Assembly (NCBI RefSeq): GCF_002155425.1
Contig: NZ_MUYG01000008.1
Location: forward strand, 186,001 to 250,000
Source: Erythrobacter donghaensis
GTDB taxonomy: Bacteria; Pseudomonadota; Alphaproteobacteria; Sphingomonadales; Sphingomonadaceae
Length of the DNA stretch: 64,000 nt
Direction: 5' to 3'
Shown here: positions 55,132 through 64,000 of the stretch, piece after piece
Layout of the letters: every line of letters begins with the position of its first letter
Position numbering within the stretch: position 1 is the stretch's first letter
Program-made: the position numbers and the translations under genes
Notes under the pieces: generated by a model
What the model was told of the DNA's origin: nothing
Databases searched by the model: none
Seen by the model: the letters and a program-made list of their open reading frames with translations, nothing else

Positions 55132-56916
55132 ATGCCGGGTGACGATTGGGATTTGAGTGACTCGGACTTTCAATTCTTTCCGGATGGGAAGTACCCGGTC
55201 CAACTGAAGCATGGCTTCGATCCGGCCTATCATGGCGAGTATCGCGGCTTCTACCCGGAAGATACGACGAAAAGCGTGGCGCAGCAGTGGCGGCCCGAAT
55301 CCAGCCGTTTCGATGGACGGACGCCCCCGCACGGGGCGCTAGACATCTATGCCCCCTTTGCCCCGCACCCGTTGGAAACCCCGGTCTGCGCAGTGGCTGA
55401 TGGGGATTTGGTGTGCCGGGTCGGCGATGTCTCCCCAAACGGGGTCTGGAACCGGGCAGAAATTCATTTCGGCAAGCACCAGAAGTATTCCTATGGCCAC
55501 CTGTCACGCTTCGAAGGGCGCAACCGCAAAGGCGTGAAACGCGGCGAGGTGATCGGCTATGCCGGATGCACTGGCAACGCCGACACGCAGCAGGAATGCA
55601 GCAAGTGCGGCGAATGCCGGGTCAATTCCGGCCACGTGCACCTGATCGAATTCAAGGACACGCACATTCAGCCGCCGACCAAAGTCAATCCGCTGATCAG
55701 TACCGGGCTGAAGCTGCGTTACGGCGCGGGAGACGATAGCAAGACCATCGACTGCAAAGATCTGGTGAAGCCGGTCGGGTCCGGGCGTCCCGACGTGTGG
55801 ATGCCGCCAGGACCAAGCGGAAACCAGCCCCGCCTCATAAGCGAAACGGTAACCGTGCCATTGCGCGCTGGGGACAAGGGCGGCAAGGCCGTGCGCACAC
55901 CGCTGGCCAAGCCGTTTCAGCACCTGGAATTTGCCGACACCAAGTTGCTGGAAAGCTCGCGCGACTTCTACGCCCTTTGCGATTTGCGACGTAGCCGGGC
56001 TGCCGACGCCAAAAGCCCGCTGGGCAAGTTCCTGGAGACACGCAGGGCCGCCGCGCTTGACCTGCTGACGATCGGCGGCACATCCATGTTGGGGGAGCTC
56101 AAGGGCCGCGTGCTGAAGGCGGACAGAACCGTGATCGGGCTGGAAGCCGCAGACCCCGACACGCAAGTGGCCGAATGGGTGATGCGCCACCTTTCCTATC
56201 TTAACCAGATGCTGTGGGTAGCATTCGGCGGTCCGGCCCTGAACGCCTATGCCACCAACGTCGCAGGCACGAGCGGGGGCGATCGCTACAAGATGTCAGG
56301 CGCGCTTGGGACCACCGAGCTGGCGCTGGCGGACAAGGCTTTGCTGGAATGTGGCGGCGGGCTCGGCGGCAGCGCCTGGCTGAGCGCGTCCTCACCCTAC
56401 GCGCGCACGGCGATCCATCGCAGCTGGATCGACCTGGAGGCGAGCGACGGGAAGGTGGAGGAGAAATGGGTCTACGCGGTCTCCTTCGGAGCGGGTAGCC
56501 TGATGCACGCGACCGTGTCGCACAGCATGGCCGACTATCGCTTTGGCGGCACCAAAACGGGGCAGGAGATGGAGGAGCGGATTGACGACCATATCTCCGC
56601 CCTGCGGCAGACGGCTGCAAGTGTGGTCGATGTCAATCACCGGATCATGCTGCATTCCGTGGCACTGTCGGGGACCGGCGGGGAAGAAGCACAGCACCTC
56701 GCCCTTGCCGAATTGCGACCCCTAATCCAGTCGGCCGTGGATCGCCTGCTTGATTGCGCGCTAGCCGACCTTGCCTTTGCGCAGGCCCTGCTAGACCGCC
56801 TGATCGTCGGCAACCGGGTGCTGTTCGCAGAATTCTGCAAGTTGGCAAACAAGGGAGAGAAAGACACGCCGTTCTCGCCCACGCTCTACACCGTTACGCT
56901 TGACGTACCGGCGTAG
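55132..56916 (+). CDS. M23-type metallopeptidase-domain protein with Cys-rich insertion, no signal peptide
   Basis: 594 aa from the ATG at 55132 (MPGDDWDLSDSDFQFFPDGK), CGGGGG upstream; a GTG at 55105 is an alternative. The LytM/M23 fold spans about residues 55-175: PHGALDIYAPF (zinc ligands His67 and Asp71), TPVCAVADGDLVCRVGDV, YSYGHLSRFEG (His123), VKRGEVIGYAGCTG and the HxH motif GHVHLIEF (His168, His170). An insertion with cysteines 156, 159 and 162 (CSKCGEC) sits between GCTG and the HxH, where the family normally has only a few residues. The remaining 420 residues match nothing I know. No signal peptide or membrane segment. The next gene follows after 30 bases, probably as an operon. 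Confidence 0.78.
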   Translation: MPGDDWDLSDSDFQFFPDGKYPVQLKHGFDPAYHGEYRGFYPEDTTKSVAQQWRPESSRFDGRTPPHGALDIYAPFAPHPLETPVCAVADGDLVCRVGDVSPNGVWNRAEIHFGKHQKYSYGHLSRFEGRNRKGVKRGEVIGYAGCTGNADTQQECSKCGECRVNSGHVHLIEFKDTHIQPPTKVNPLISTGLKLRYGAGDDSKTIDCKDLVKPVGSGRPDVWMPPGPSGNQPRLISETVTVPLRAGDKGGKAVRTPLAKPFQHLEFADTKLLESSRDFYALCDLRRSRAADAKSPLGKFLETRRAAALDLLTIGGTSMLGELKGRVLKADRTVIGLEAADPDTQVAEWVMRHLSYLNQMLWVAFGGPALNAYATNVAGTSGGDRYKMSGALGTTELALADKALLECGGGLGGSAWLSASSPYARTAIHRSWIDLEASDGKVEEKWVYAVSFGAGSLMHATVSHSMADYRFGGTKTGQEMEERIDDHISALRQTAASVVDVNHRIMLHSVALSGTGGEEAQHLALAELRPLIQSAVDRLLDCALADLAFAQALLDRLIVGNRVLFAEFCKLANKGEKDTPFSPTLYTVTLDVPA

Positions 56917-56946
56917 GGCGATGGCGCAGGGGGCAGGGGGCAGGAC

Positions 56947-59900
56947 ATGATTGACCACGCCTTCGTCGTCGAGCACCTCCCTAAAGAGGGCGATCCGGCC
57001 GGCGTGTTGGAACTGGCGCTACGCCTGTCGGATGCCTCGGGCGCGCTCTCGCTGACGGTGCAGGCGGGCAGCAAGAGCGCCTCGTTCGAAGTCGAGGAAG
57101 ACGAGGGAGACGGCGCCTGGCGTATCGCGGATGCGGGCCGGGATGCGTTCGCCCAGCTGGGCCTGATGGGGTTCAAGCCGCACGCAAATGCCACACTTGC
57201 TGCCGTGCGCATCGTCGTGCGCCAGCCACCGGCGGGCGGCGACTACACCTGCGACCACCCCTATTTCGCGCTGTACCTGGACTGGACAATCGATGCCCAG
57301 ACCAAGGGCGCATGGACCTTTCCCAGCGGCCAGTTGGGTGCAGAGGTGGACGCCCACCTGACGCTGACAGCGGGCATTTCGTGCATTTACGAGCCCGCGC
57401 GGACGCAGGCGATCGGCGCACGGGCGCTGCAACTGCGGCTGGACCTGGATTTCATCGCCTGCAGCACCGGCTGGTTCCCGCTGCCGCTGGTCGAACTGGG
57501 GCGCTGGCCGGGCGATATTCGCGGCCTGTTCGCCTGGCTGGGCGGCTTGCTGCAAGACTTGCCCGACCCGCCCGATTTCCCGGACTTGCCACGCCTGCCG
57601 CCGTGGAACCTGTCCCTGCCACTGCGCGCGCGCCTGCCGTTCGGCATCCGCTTCCGCGAGGCCTACGTCATCCTGAGCCAACCCACGGCTGGCGCAGGCA
57701 AGGTGATCCAGGCCCGCGCCCACAAACCGGTGCTGGAATGGAAGCTGACCGGCGGACAGTATGAGTTCTCCGACGTCGACCTGGCGCTGACCTACGACGC
57801 CGGAACCGGCAAGTACCAATACACTGCCACCCTGTTCGAAGCGAAGTATCCGCGCGAAGTCGATCCAGCCCCGACCGAGCCCGATGCCATCAGCCTTCCC
57901 TTCGGTGCGCTGGAGCTGCGTGCCTCGGCATGGCGGCTGACAGCAGGCATTTTCGGCAACGACAAGGGCGCCTGTCCGGAACTTGTGCTGGAAGCCGGTG
58001 ACGTTTCGCTTACGTCATCGCTGTGGTCTGCCGAAGAGCCGCTGTGGCAGGCAGATGCCCTGCGACTGCACCTGCGCGATATGACCCTGCTGACCTGTCC
58101 GCAGGAATTCCAACTGTTCGCCAATGCCGATTCCGAATGGCGCGTTCGCTATCAGAAGCCGCATCACACAGTGGCCAAGTACAGCGAGGCAAAGGCCCCG
58201 GAACCACCCCCTGACGAAGATCCGGACAGCGAGTTCCCGCTTGAGTTCATCAAGGGCCAGTTCGATCTCGAAGGCCACCTGTTGGTGGCCTGGCGCCAGC
58301 AGAGCGGTGCCCTGCTGGACAAGTTGGCCAGCATGGTGCCGGGCCTCGTTCCCGAGCAGGCCGGTCCTTCCACACCCGGTGACAAAAAGGTGGTGGCGCT
58401 GGAGGTGGCGCGCTTCGGCGGTTCCGGCGGCGATGACCTGCAAGCGCGCATCGAGTGGTTCGACGAGACGGCGCCCGCGCCCGCAGCCGAGCCTCGGGCC
58501 GCGCCTTCCGCCAATCCGCCGGCCCTTGCGCTGGACGAGCACTGTTCGGATACACTTGCCAGCGGCGCAGTCCTCCTCACCCTGCCAAAGCCGGCCAGCG
58601 GGTCCACCGCTCCGCTGCCGGTCAAGCGGGCCGCCTATCGGCTTGACCTGCCCTTGCTCGACATTCGCATTGCCGAGCCGCAAGCACGCTCGATCCTGTT
58701 CTACAAGCCGGCGGGGGAGCAGCCGGTGCTGTCGTTGCTGCACCTCTACGGCGGGGGAACGGAAGCAGCGCCCGTCCCGGTGGTCCACGCGGCCATCGAC
58801 CTGTCGATGGGCGATGGCGACCAGCGCGAATTGCTGCCGACCGCCCCCAAGCCCGATGCCGGCCAGCCCCCCGCCCCCCGCAAGGAGCCGCCGTTCTTGG
58901 AACTGGGCCTGGCTGCGCGAGCGGACAAGGTCGCCCTGGCCGTGACCAGCTGGCAACTGGGCAAGCACCCCAAGGTCCTGCGCGCCTATCGCAATGCCCT
59001 GCCGTTTGTGCCGTTGCTGGCCGATCTGCACACCGATAACCAGAATTGCACCGACCTGCCGAAACGGCCCGCCCCGCCGGTGCCGCCGCTGCGCCTGCAC
59101 CCGGGCTATTTCGGATCGCCCAACCCGCTGGTGGGCGATCAGTGGCAGCTGTCGATCCAGGCCGCAGTAGAGCGCAGCCTGCGTTCGCTGCTGTCGTCAT
59201 CCGACAAGGCCGGCTTCCCGATTTCCTTCAAGATCACAAGTATCTGCTGCGATCTGGAGGCGGGTGCCCCCGCCGACAATACGTTCCTGCCGCCACTACT
59301 GGTCAACGCGCAGCTTACCATCCAGGCAGATATTTTCGGCGATGCCGAGCAAGAGGATATCAGCTGCGATGCGCAGTTCCGCTTCGACCCATCGGACATG
59401 TCGCTCACCCTGGAAAAGGGCGGCGGGTTCGACATCAAGAGCAAGCTGGAGCAGGTGCCCGCCTGGGCCACGCGCATGGGCTTCCCCGAAAAGCCTGGCG
59501 ACTACCAATATTCGCAGGAAATCGACCTGCTGGGCCTGAAGGCGACCTTCTATCGCCCGATTCCGGAAGAGCAGGACGCCAGTGGCAAGGCCGCCTTCCT
59601 CACCCTCGACCTGACCGGCGGCAAATTCGAAATCGCCTTGGCAGAGGGCGTCAACGCCGTCCTGCGATACGAAGATTTCGGCGATGAACCGCTGACCTTC
59701 GATGTCGACCACTTCCGTATCGGCCCCGGCGGGTTCGATATTGCTGCAGCGCTGAAGACCGCCAGCGTGAAGCTGAAAGGCCTGTCCAACAGCTTCACCC
59801 TCAGCAAGGCGCGGCTGCTGGTCACCAACAGCGTGATGCGCCGCCTTACGATTGGCGGTGAAGGCAAGCTGCCGGATATCCTGGCGCGCACGCCGGTGAA

Positions 59901-62900
59901 GGTAAGCTTCACCCTCTCGCAGGGCAAGAAAGGCGGCGCGATCCGGATCGACGATGCCTATTGCGAATTGCAGGAGCCGGGCAAGCCGATCGAAACGCAG
60001 GACCTGCGCTACGTCTTCAAGATCGACGCCCTCTCGCTGCGCTACCTGCGCGAAGGGGAACAAGGCCGCCATTGGTTCTTCGAAATTTCTGGCAGCGCGA
60101 CGTTCAAGCCGGGGGCAGATGAATTTACCAGCGGGTTGCTGGAAAACCTCGGCTCCATCTCGGTGGAATTCGTGCGTGCCCCACTGAGCGACGAGTTCGC
60201 CGATCACCTGGAATTTATCGTCGAGCTGAAGACGCCGAAACGCTTTTCAGTGTTCGGCCTATTCGAGATGGAGCTGCGCTCGTTCGGTTTCGCGCCCATG
60301 CACGATTTCGATAGCGGGAAGAATAGAAAGCCGGCCATCATACTGGGCGGACAATGCGAATTTGCCGACAGCGGTGACGTTATCTCGGCAGAAATCGATT
60401 TTCACCGGCTCTACCTCGGCATGCCGAAGGACAATGAGAACGTACCCCAGATCGAATTCGGCAAGCTGACGGTTACCATTCGCAGCGATGCCGGGTACGA
60501 GATCAGCGGTTCGGTGGATTCGCGCGACGACGAGACTCAGAAGGGCTTCATCGGAAGCGGCAGCTTGGCGATCCCGGGCTTTCCCCACATCGCTGCGGCA
60601 TTTGCCTTCATGCGCATCCGCGAACCCGGCAAGCCATGGCGGCGCGCGTGGTTCATCGCAGTGGAGGGTGCCGGCCTGTCCTACCAGCTTGCGCCCTTGC
60701 CGATCTACCTGCGGCAGGCGGGACTGGGCTTCGGCTATCGCATGACCTTGCCGTTGCTGGCCGAACGGCCCAGCACCGTTCCGGCACTGAAGGACTATCT
60801 GCTCAAGGCGCTCGACCAGCACTACACGCTGGCTAAGCCGGAGAGCTGGGTTACCAAGTATGACGGCACCTGGGCCGTCGCGCTTGAAGGCGTCTTCACG
60901 CTGGGAACGGCGCAAAAGGACCCAATCAAGTACGACGCCGAGAAGGAAGCGAAGCTGCGCACCGTGATGGTGCAGGCGCTGGCGGCGATGGACAAGGATG
61001 GCCTGGTAGCGGGCGCCAAGTTGTGGCTGCCGGTTTCTTACCAGGATTTCCGCAGCAAGCCGGAGATCCTGCAGCGCCCGCTGGCCAAGGGCTTCCTCAG
61101 CTTCTCGCCCAGCCAGCAGCGGCTGCTGGCCTTCGCCCGCAAGGAAAATAACGCCTACTACGGTCCAGAGAAGGACCCGCTGACGCAGCTCTTTCGCACC
61201 ATACTGGAACCGGTGCAGTGGCAGGCGGCCGTGCTGGCAGAGCCGGGGCGGCTGCGCGGTGAAATCGGCTGGAAGGACCGGCTGGTCTACCGCATCAAGC
61301 TGGGCCCGCTGGACCTGCAATGCCGCGGCGGCATACTGTACGCGGTGGAGCAGGGCCACGCGGTCTACGGCGTCTATTTCTCCGCGCGGGGCGGCCTGGG
61401 CCTTAGCGCCAAGGCGGGCGGGCGAAGCCTGGGCATGGAGATTTCCGCGCAGGCCGATGTGCGGTTATCCGCGCAATTGATGTTGGCGCAGGACCTGCGC
61501 AATCCGCTAACCGGCACCAACGTTTACGCCCGTACGTCGTTCGATGTGAACGTGCGTTTCTCGGTCAGCGCGTGGATGCGCATCAAGGCCGGGTTCGTGA
61601 AAATCACGATCCGGATCGGGTTCTCCGTTTCCTTGCAGATCCTTGTCGCGCTTGAGCTGGGTTTTGTAGACGGACGGGAACTGGGCTTCAAAGGCCGCGC
61701 CACTGTCTCGATTAAGGCTTTCGGACGCCGCTTGCGGGTGGGCGTGCACGTGGGCGTGAACGAAGACGCGGTCGACAAAGCGCGCAGCAAGATGGCCAGG
61801 TTCACGCACTCCATGCTGGACCCGGTTGGCAGGCCGCCATCGGATACGGCAGCCTCTGCGCTGCTTGCCGACCCGGCGGTGATCGAAGGCACGGCGCGTC
61901 TGCTCTCGTCACCGACGGCAGTGAACATCTATGCCGCGAGCACCGACGGTGAAAGCGCCAACGCAGATGCCGAATATGCGGTCGCTACCATCGAGACCAG
62001 GCTGACCGACGGCACGCCAGCCTGGCTGTTGTGGATCATGCCGCTGCCAGCGCAAGACGGCGCGGCGCTGGGCTTCTACCCCCTGCCCCCGCAAACCGAG
62101 AATGAAGCCAATCCGCCGGTATGGGCGACAATCACCAACCTTCAGGCACAGCCCGATTCATCACTCTACGCCATCTCTCCAAGCTCCCAGGAATGGGAAG
62201 AAGTCACTGGCGATACGCACAATATCATCTGCCGCGACAGGGCTGTGCTGCCCGTTCAGGGCGAGAACGATGCACCTGGCCCTGATCTGGATGGTGGCAA
62301 GCTTGAACTGCGGCGCATGATCGCTGGCTGCTACATGCCAAAGGACCGCGAAGCGAAGAGCTTCCCGTTCGAATTCACCGGCAAACAGACAGATCTTGAA
62401 GCGCCGGCCAGCGACATCGCCGCGTCGCCCGAGGATCAGCTGTCCGACAGCCGTTTGGGCAATGGTCCGCGCTTCGAACGGCAAGCGCTCGATACCAACG
62501 ATCCTTTCGACCAGGCACTGGCCGCGGCGATCGAGCAAGACGAAGCCGATGCCGTCGACGAAGGCCCGGACTTCACCTTGACCGACAAGCAATGGCAAGA
62601 CGCGGCACTGGGCAACCAGGGTTTCCTGCTCAAGCAGTTCCAGCAGGATATCGACGAATACCGCCGCGCAGGCGCCATAGACGTGAGCAAGCGACTTGAG
62701 GCAGCTGCGGGTTCGACGGCCACGGTGTGGCACAGCGGCATGGTGCTGCTGGCGACCGGCGCGCTGCCGGCCTGGGTGCGGGATCGCGAACACCATGTCG
62801 ACGCCACGCCCGAGATCAGTTTCCTCGAAAGCCCCGCAAAGGGTGGCAAGCTGCGCCCCATAGTGGAACCCGAAAAGGCACGACTCGATGGGAACAACGT

Positions 62901-64000
62901 CCGCCTGGCCAGCCCCCCGATCGCCCATTTCGACGAGGAAACTTTCGCCTTGTCGTGGCAACTCGACTGGACCGATGGCGAGGGACCTAGCGCGGCACCC
63001 GGTATCGGCACGGATGTCGAAAGCTTCGTCAGCCATTACAGCATCGAACTGTACCCGCTGGGCGGCGCGGCGGGTGCCTCGCGGCCGCTGTTTCAGCGCG
63101 AAGTCCTGCCCTCAGTGCTGCTCGTATCCTCGAAAGATGGGAAGGAACCCGGCAAGGAGCTGAAGACGCCCTACAGTTTCACCATCCGGACCGAGGAATT
63201 GTTTGGCCGCGATGGCAGCAACGGGCAGCAGCTGGCACAGGTGTTGGCCGTGGTCACACCGCACGGCCAAGCGGGCGAGGTGGGCGAACCCTTCACCATC
63301 GTCGCCAGGCTGGAGCCGCGCCTCACGCCGCTGCCGCCCGATGCGCCCGAACTGCTGCTGACGTGCGAACTCGCCGAGGATGAGCCGGACAAGGACGTGT
63401 TCGTTGCCCGGCTCAAGTGGCAACGGCCGCCCTTGCCCAATCAGCAAGGTATTGCAGCAACCACCCATTGGGAACTGGTCTGCCGCAAGCTGGCACACGT
63501 GCCACTGGGCCATTACCCGCAAGCCGGATCGGCAGCGCAGGACGGCACCGGCAACATCGGCGAGGACCCCAGCCCCCGCCCGGGGGACCTCTGCCTGCGG
63601 TTTGAAACCAAAGCCGCGGACGAGACGGCCGGTGGCAACGTCAGCTGGACCTTCCCCCGAGCGGATGCTGACGGGACTTCCGATTGGCGCGATCACGAGG
63701 GTCGGCCGCTGGCGGGCACCGAACAGAAGGCGCTGCGGGATTCGCTGGTCAATCGCGATAGCGCAGCCAAGAGCGGTGGCCACGCGTGGCAGCTGTTCCT
63801 GCGCGCAATCACCGTACGCGAGATTTCGGGCAAGGAACATGCCGCCGCATCCAGCATGGTGCCGCTGGAGATGTACGCAGGGCCGGAGGACACGACCGCC
63901 GCTGCAACCGATAGCACAACGCGCGTGCAGCTGGATCACTTCGAATGGCCGCAACGCCTGTCCGGCCCGGTCCTGTTCCGGCCACAGGTAGAGGCCGGCA
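56947..64000 (+). CDS. Giant hypothetical protein (>2,350 aa, 3' end outside window)
   Basis: One uninterrupted frame from the ATG at 56947 (AGGGGGCAGGAC upstream) to the window edge. The N-terminus MIDHAFVVEHLPKEGDPAGV has no signal peptide, and no membrane helix is seen in 2,351 residues. Composition suggests many beta-strands separated by Pro/Asp/Glu-rich linkers. Landmarks: a Pro/Asp/Leu-rich stretch near 205-220 (LQDLPDPPDFPDLPRLPPW); charged linkers near 420-430 and 500-520; WFIAVEGAGLSYQLAPLPIY then LRQAGLGFGYRMTLPLL (about 1235-1275); FVKITIRIGFSVSLQILVAL and FKGRATVSIKAFGRRLRVGV (about 1540-1605); FN3-like segments after about 1930 (ARLKWQRPPLPN). The 'GLGFGY' region faintly recalls DUF6603 proteins, from memory only. 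Downstream of the M23 gene in the mobile region. Confidence 0.85.
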   Translation, partial: MIDHAFVVEHLPKEGDPAGVLELALRLSDASGALSLTVQAGSKSASFEVEEDEGDGAWRIADAGRDAFAQLGLMGFKPHANATLAAVRIVVRQPPAGGDYTCDHPYFALYLDWTIDAQTKGAWTFPSGQLGAEVDAHLTLTAGISCIYEPARTQAIGARALQLRLDLDFIACSTGWFPLPLVELGRWPGDIRGLFAWLGGLLQDLPDPPDFPDLPRLPPWNLSLPLRARLPFGIRFREAYVILSQPTAGAGKVIQARAHKPVLEWKLTGGQYEFSDVDLALTYDAGTGKYQYTATLFEAKYPREVDPAPTEPDAISLPFGALELRASAWRLTAGIFGNDKGACPELVLEAGDVSLTSSLWSAEEPLWQADALRLHLRDMTLLTCPQEFQLFANADSEWRVRYQKPHHTVAKYSEAKAPEPPPDEDPDSEFPLEFIKGQFDLEGHLLVAWRQQSGALLDKLASMVPGLVPEQAGPSTPGDKKVVALEVARFGGSGGDDLQARIEWFDETAPAPAAEPRAAPSANPPALALDEHCSDTLASGAVLLTLPKPASGSTAPLPVKRAAYRLDLPLLDIRIAEPQARSILFYKPAGEQPVLSLLHLYGGGTEAAPVPVVHAAIDLSMGDGDQRELLPTAPKPDAGQPPAPRKEPPFLELGLAARADKVALAVTSWQLGKHPKVLRAYRNALPFVPLLADLHTDNQNCTDLPKRPAPPVPPLRLHPGYFGSPNPLVGDQWQLSIQAAVERSLRSLLSSSDKAGFPISFKITSICCDLEAGAPADNTFLPPLLVNAQLTIQADIFGDAEQEDISCDAQFRFDPSDMSLTLEKGGGFDIKSKLEQVPAWATRMGFPEKPGDYQYSQEIDLLGLKATFYRPIPEEQDASGKAAFLTLDLTGGKFEIALAEGVNAVLRYEDFGDEPLTFDVDHFRIGPGGFDIAAALKTASVKLKGLSNSFTLSKARLLVTNSVMRRLTIGGEGKLPDILARTPVKVSFTLSQGKKGGAIRIDDAYCELQEPGKPIETQDLRYVFKIDALSLRYLREGEQGRHWFFEISGSATFKPGADEFTSGLLENLGSISVEFVRAPLSDEFADHLEFIVELKTPKRFSVFGLFEMELRSFGFAPMHDFDSGKNRKPAIILGGQCEFADSGDVISAEIDFHRLYLGMPKDNENVPQIEFGKLTVTIRSDAGYEISGSVDSRDDETQKGFIGSGSLAIPGFPHIAAAFAFMRIREPGKPWRRAWFIAVEGAGLSYQLAPLPIYLRQAGLGFGYRMTLPLLAERPSTVPALKDYLLKALDQHYTLAKPESWVTKYDGTWAVALEGVFTLGTAQKDPIKYDAEKEAKLRTVMVQALAAMDKDGLVAGAKLWLPVSYQDFRSKPEILQRPLAKGFLSFSPSQQRLLAFARKENNAYYGPEKDPLTQLFRTILEPVQWQAAVLAEPGRLRGEIGWKDRLVYRIKLGPLDLQCRGGILYAVEQGHAVYGVYFSARGGLGLSAKAGGRSLGMEISAQADVRLSAQLMLAQDLRNPLTGTNVYARTSFDVNVRFSVSAWMRIKAGFVKITIRIGFSVSLQILVALELGFVDGRELGFKGRATVSIKAFGRRLRVGVHVGVNEDAVDKARSKMARFTHSMLDPVGRPPSDTAASALLADPAVIEGTARLLSSPTAVNIYAASTDGESANADAEYAVATIETRLTDGTPAWLLWIMPLPAQDGAALGFYPLPPQTENEANPPVWATITNLQAQPDSSLYAISPSSQEWEEVTGDTHNIICRDRAVLPVQGENDAPGPDLDGGKLELRRMIAGCYMPKDREAKSFPFEFTGKQTDLEAPASDIAASPEDQLSDSRLGNGPRFERQALDTNDPFDQALAAAIEQDEADAVDEGPDFTLTDKQWQDAALGNQGFLLKQFQQDIDEYRRAGAIDVSKRLEAAAGSTATVWHSGMVLLATGALPAWVRDREHHVDATPEISFLESPAKGGKLRPIVEPEKARLDGNNVRLASPPIAHFDEETFALSWQLDWTDGEGPSAAPGIGTDVESFVSHYSIELYPLGGAAGASRPLFQREVLPSVLLVSSKDGKEPGKELKTPYSFTIRTEELFGRDGSNGQQLAQVLAVVTPHGQAGEVGEPFTIVARLEPRLTPLPPDAPELLLTCELAEDEPDKDVFVARLKWQRPPLPNQQGIAATTHWELVCRKLAHVPLGHYPQAGSAAQDGTGNIGEDPSPRPGDLCLRFETKAADETAGGNVSWTFPRADADGTSDWRDHEGRPLAGTEQKALRDSLVNRDSAAKSGGHAWQLFLRAITVREISGKEHAAASSMVPLEMYAGPEDTTAAATDSTTRVQLDHFEWPQRLSGPVLFRPQVEAG

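Larger units (their letters stand above)
50783..64000. mobile_element. Putative mobilizable/integrated element (boundaries uncertain)
   Basis: Contains a complete mobilization set (MobC, relaxase, coupling ATPase), then a hypothetical gene, an M23-type peptidase and a giant gene. The left limit is placed at tRNA-3'-end-like repeats; the right limit is outside the window. No integrase, transposase, replication or type IV secretion channel gene is visible, so it would depend on a helper system, or these genes lie beyond the window. Confidence 0.4.

Noticed and set aside
55113..55145. GGGGGTTCGAATGCCGGG, resembling a tRNA T-arm
   Set aside because: The stem does not pair correctly, and no acceptor stem, anticodon arm or CCA end can be drawn around it.
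59296..61359. Minus-strand frames of about 300-370 codons opposite the giant gene
   Set aside because: The plus frame is continuous across both and through the whole 7 kb. The minus frames are broken, overlap each other's boundaries and show shadow composition.
1..64000. CRISPR arrays, rRNA and complete tRNA genes
   Set aside because: No regularly spaced direct repeats and no rRNA or full tRNA sequence was found on reading either strand. This was by eye; a covariance-model scan would be decisive.

Overview
The window is GC-rich chromosomal DNA from an alphaproteobacterium, most likely order Sphingomonadales and probably the Erythrobacter/Porphyrobacter group. This placement is inferred from gene content and codon use; there is no rRNA or phylogenetic marker to settle it. 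Supporting signs are three TonB-dependent receptors, an RcdA-type DUF1465 protein, two YdcH/DUF465 proteins, a GAF-containing EI-Ntr, DUF1761 and DUF6356 proteins, and several families of palindromic intergenic repeats. No rRNA, tRNA or CRISPR array was recognised.

Layout. 1-3.6 kb: start of a heme-type TonB receptor (minus strand, cut by the window edge) with a Fur-like site, then a TetR regulator divergent from a second TonB receptor with a palindromic operator candidate between them. 3.6-13.5 kb: housekeeping genes serS, surE, a K+ channel with an RCK domain, small membrane proteins, rimO, an L,D-transpeptidase, tilS and a CpoB-like protein. 13.6-24.8 kb: rodZ-like, ptsP, two DUF465 genes, rcdA, glpK, an MBL hydrolase, nadA and a DUF2254 protein. 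24.9-25.3 kb: a compact unit made of one GIY-YIG nuclease gene bracketed by near-identical 32-bp inverted repeats. 25.3-37.1 kb: DMT exporter, Old Yellow Enzyme, lipB, MFS, ArsC, a siderophore receptor, an orphan 2Fe-2S subunit, a class II aldolase and a MATE pump. 37.2-48.0 kb: a chemotaxis cluster cheA-cheW-cheY-cheB-cheR, GGDEF/EAL and two chemoreceptors, with four stop/start overlaps. 48-50.7 kb: a lipase-like membrane protein and an HD-domain protein.

50.8-64 kb is an accessory region. It opens with tRNA-3'-end-like direct repeats (possible attachment-site remnants), followed by a mobilization module (MobC, relaxase, VirD4/TraG coupling ATPase, small hypothetical). After an AT-richer junction come two cargo genes: an M23-type peptidase lacking a signal peptide and with a cysteine-rich insertion in its active-site region, and an uninterrupted reading frame of more than 2,350 codons that runs off the window end. 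This pair is the best candidate for an undescribed system. The giant protein looks beta-rich, has no obvious secretion signal or membrane segment, and matches no family I can name with confidence.

The remaining intergenic space is rich in palindromic repeats of at least four sequence types. One type forms the ends of the GIY-YIG unit, which suggests a nuclease-repeat partnership comparable to REP/RAYT systems.
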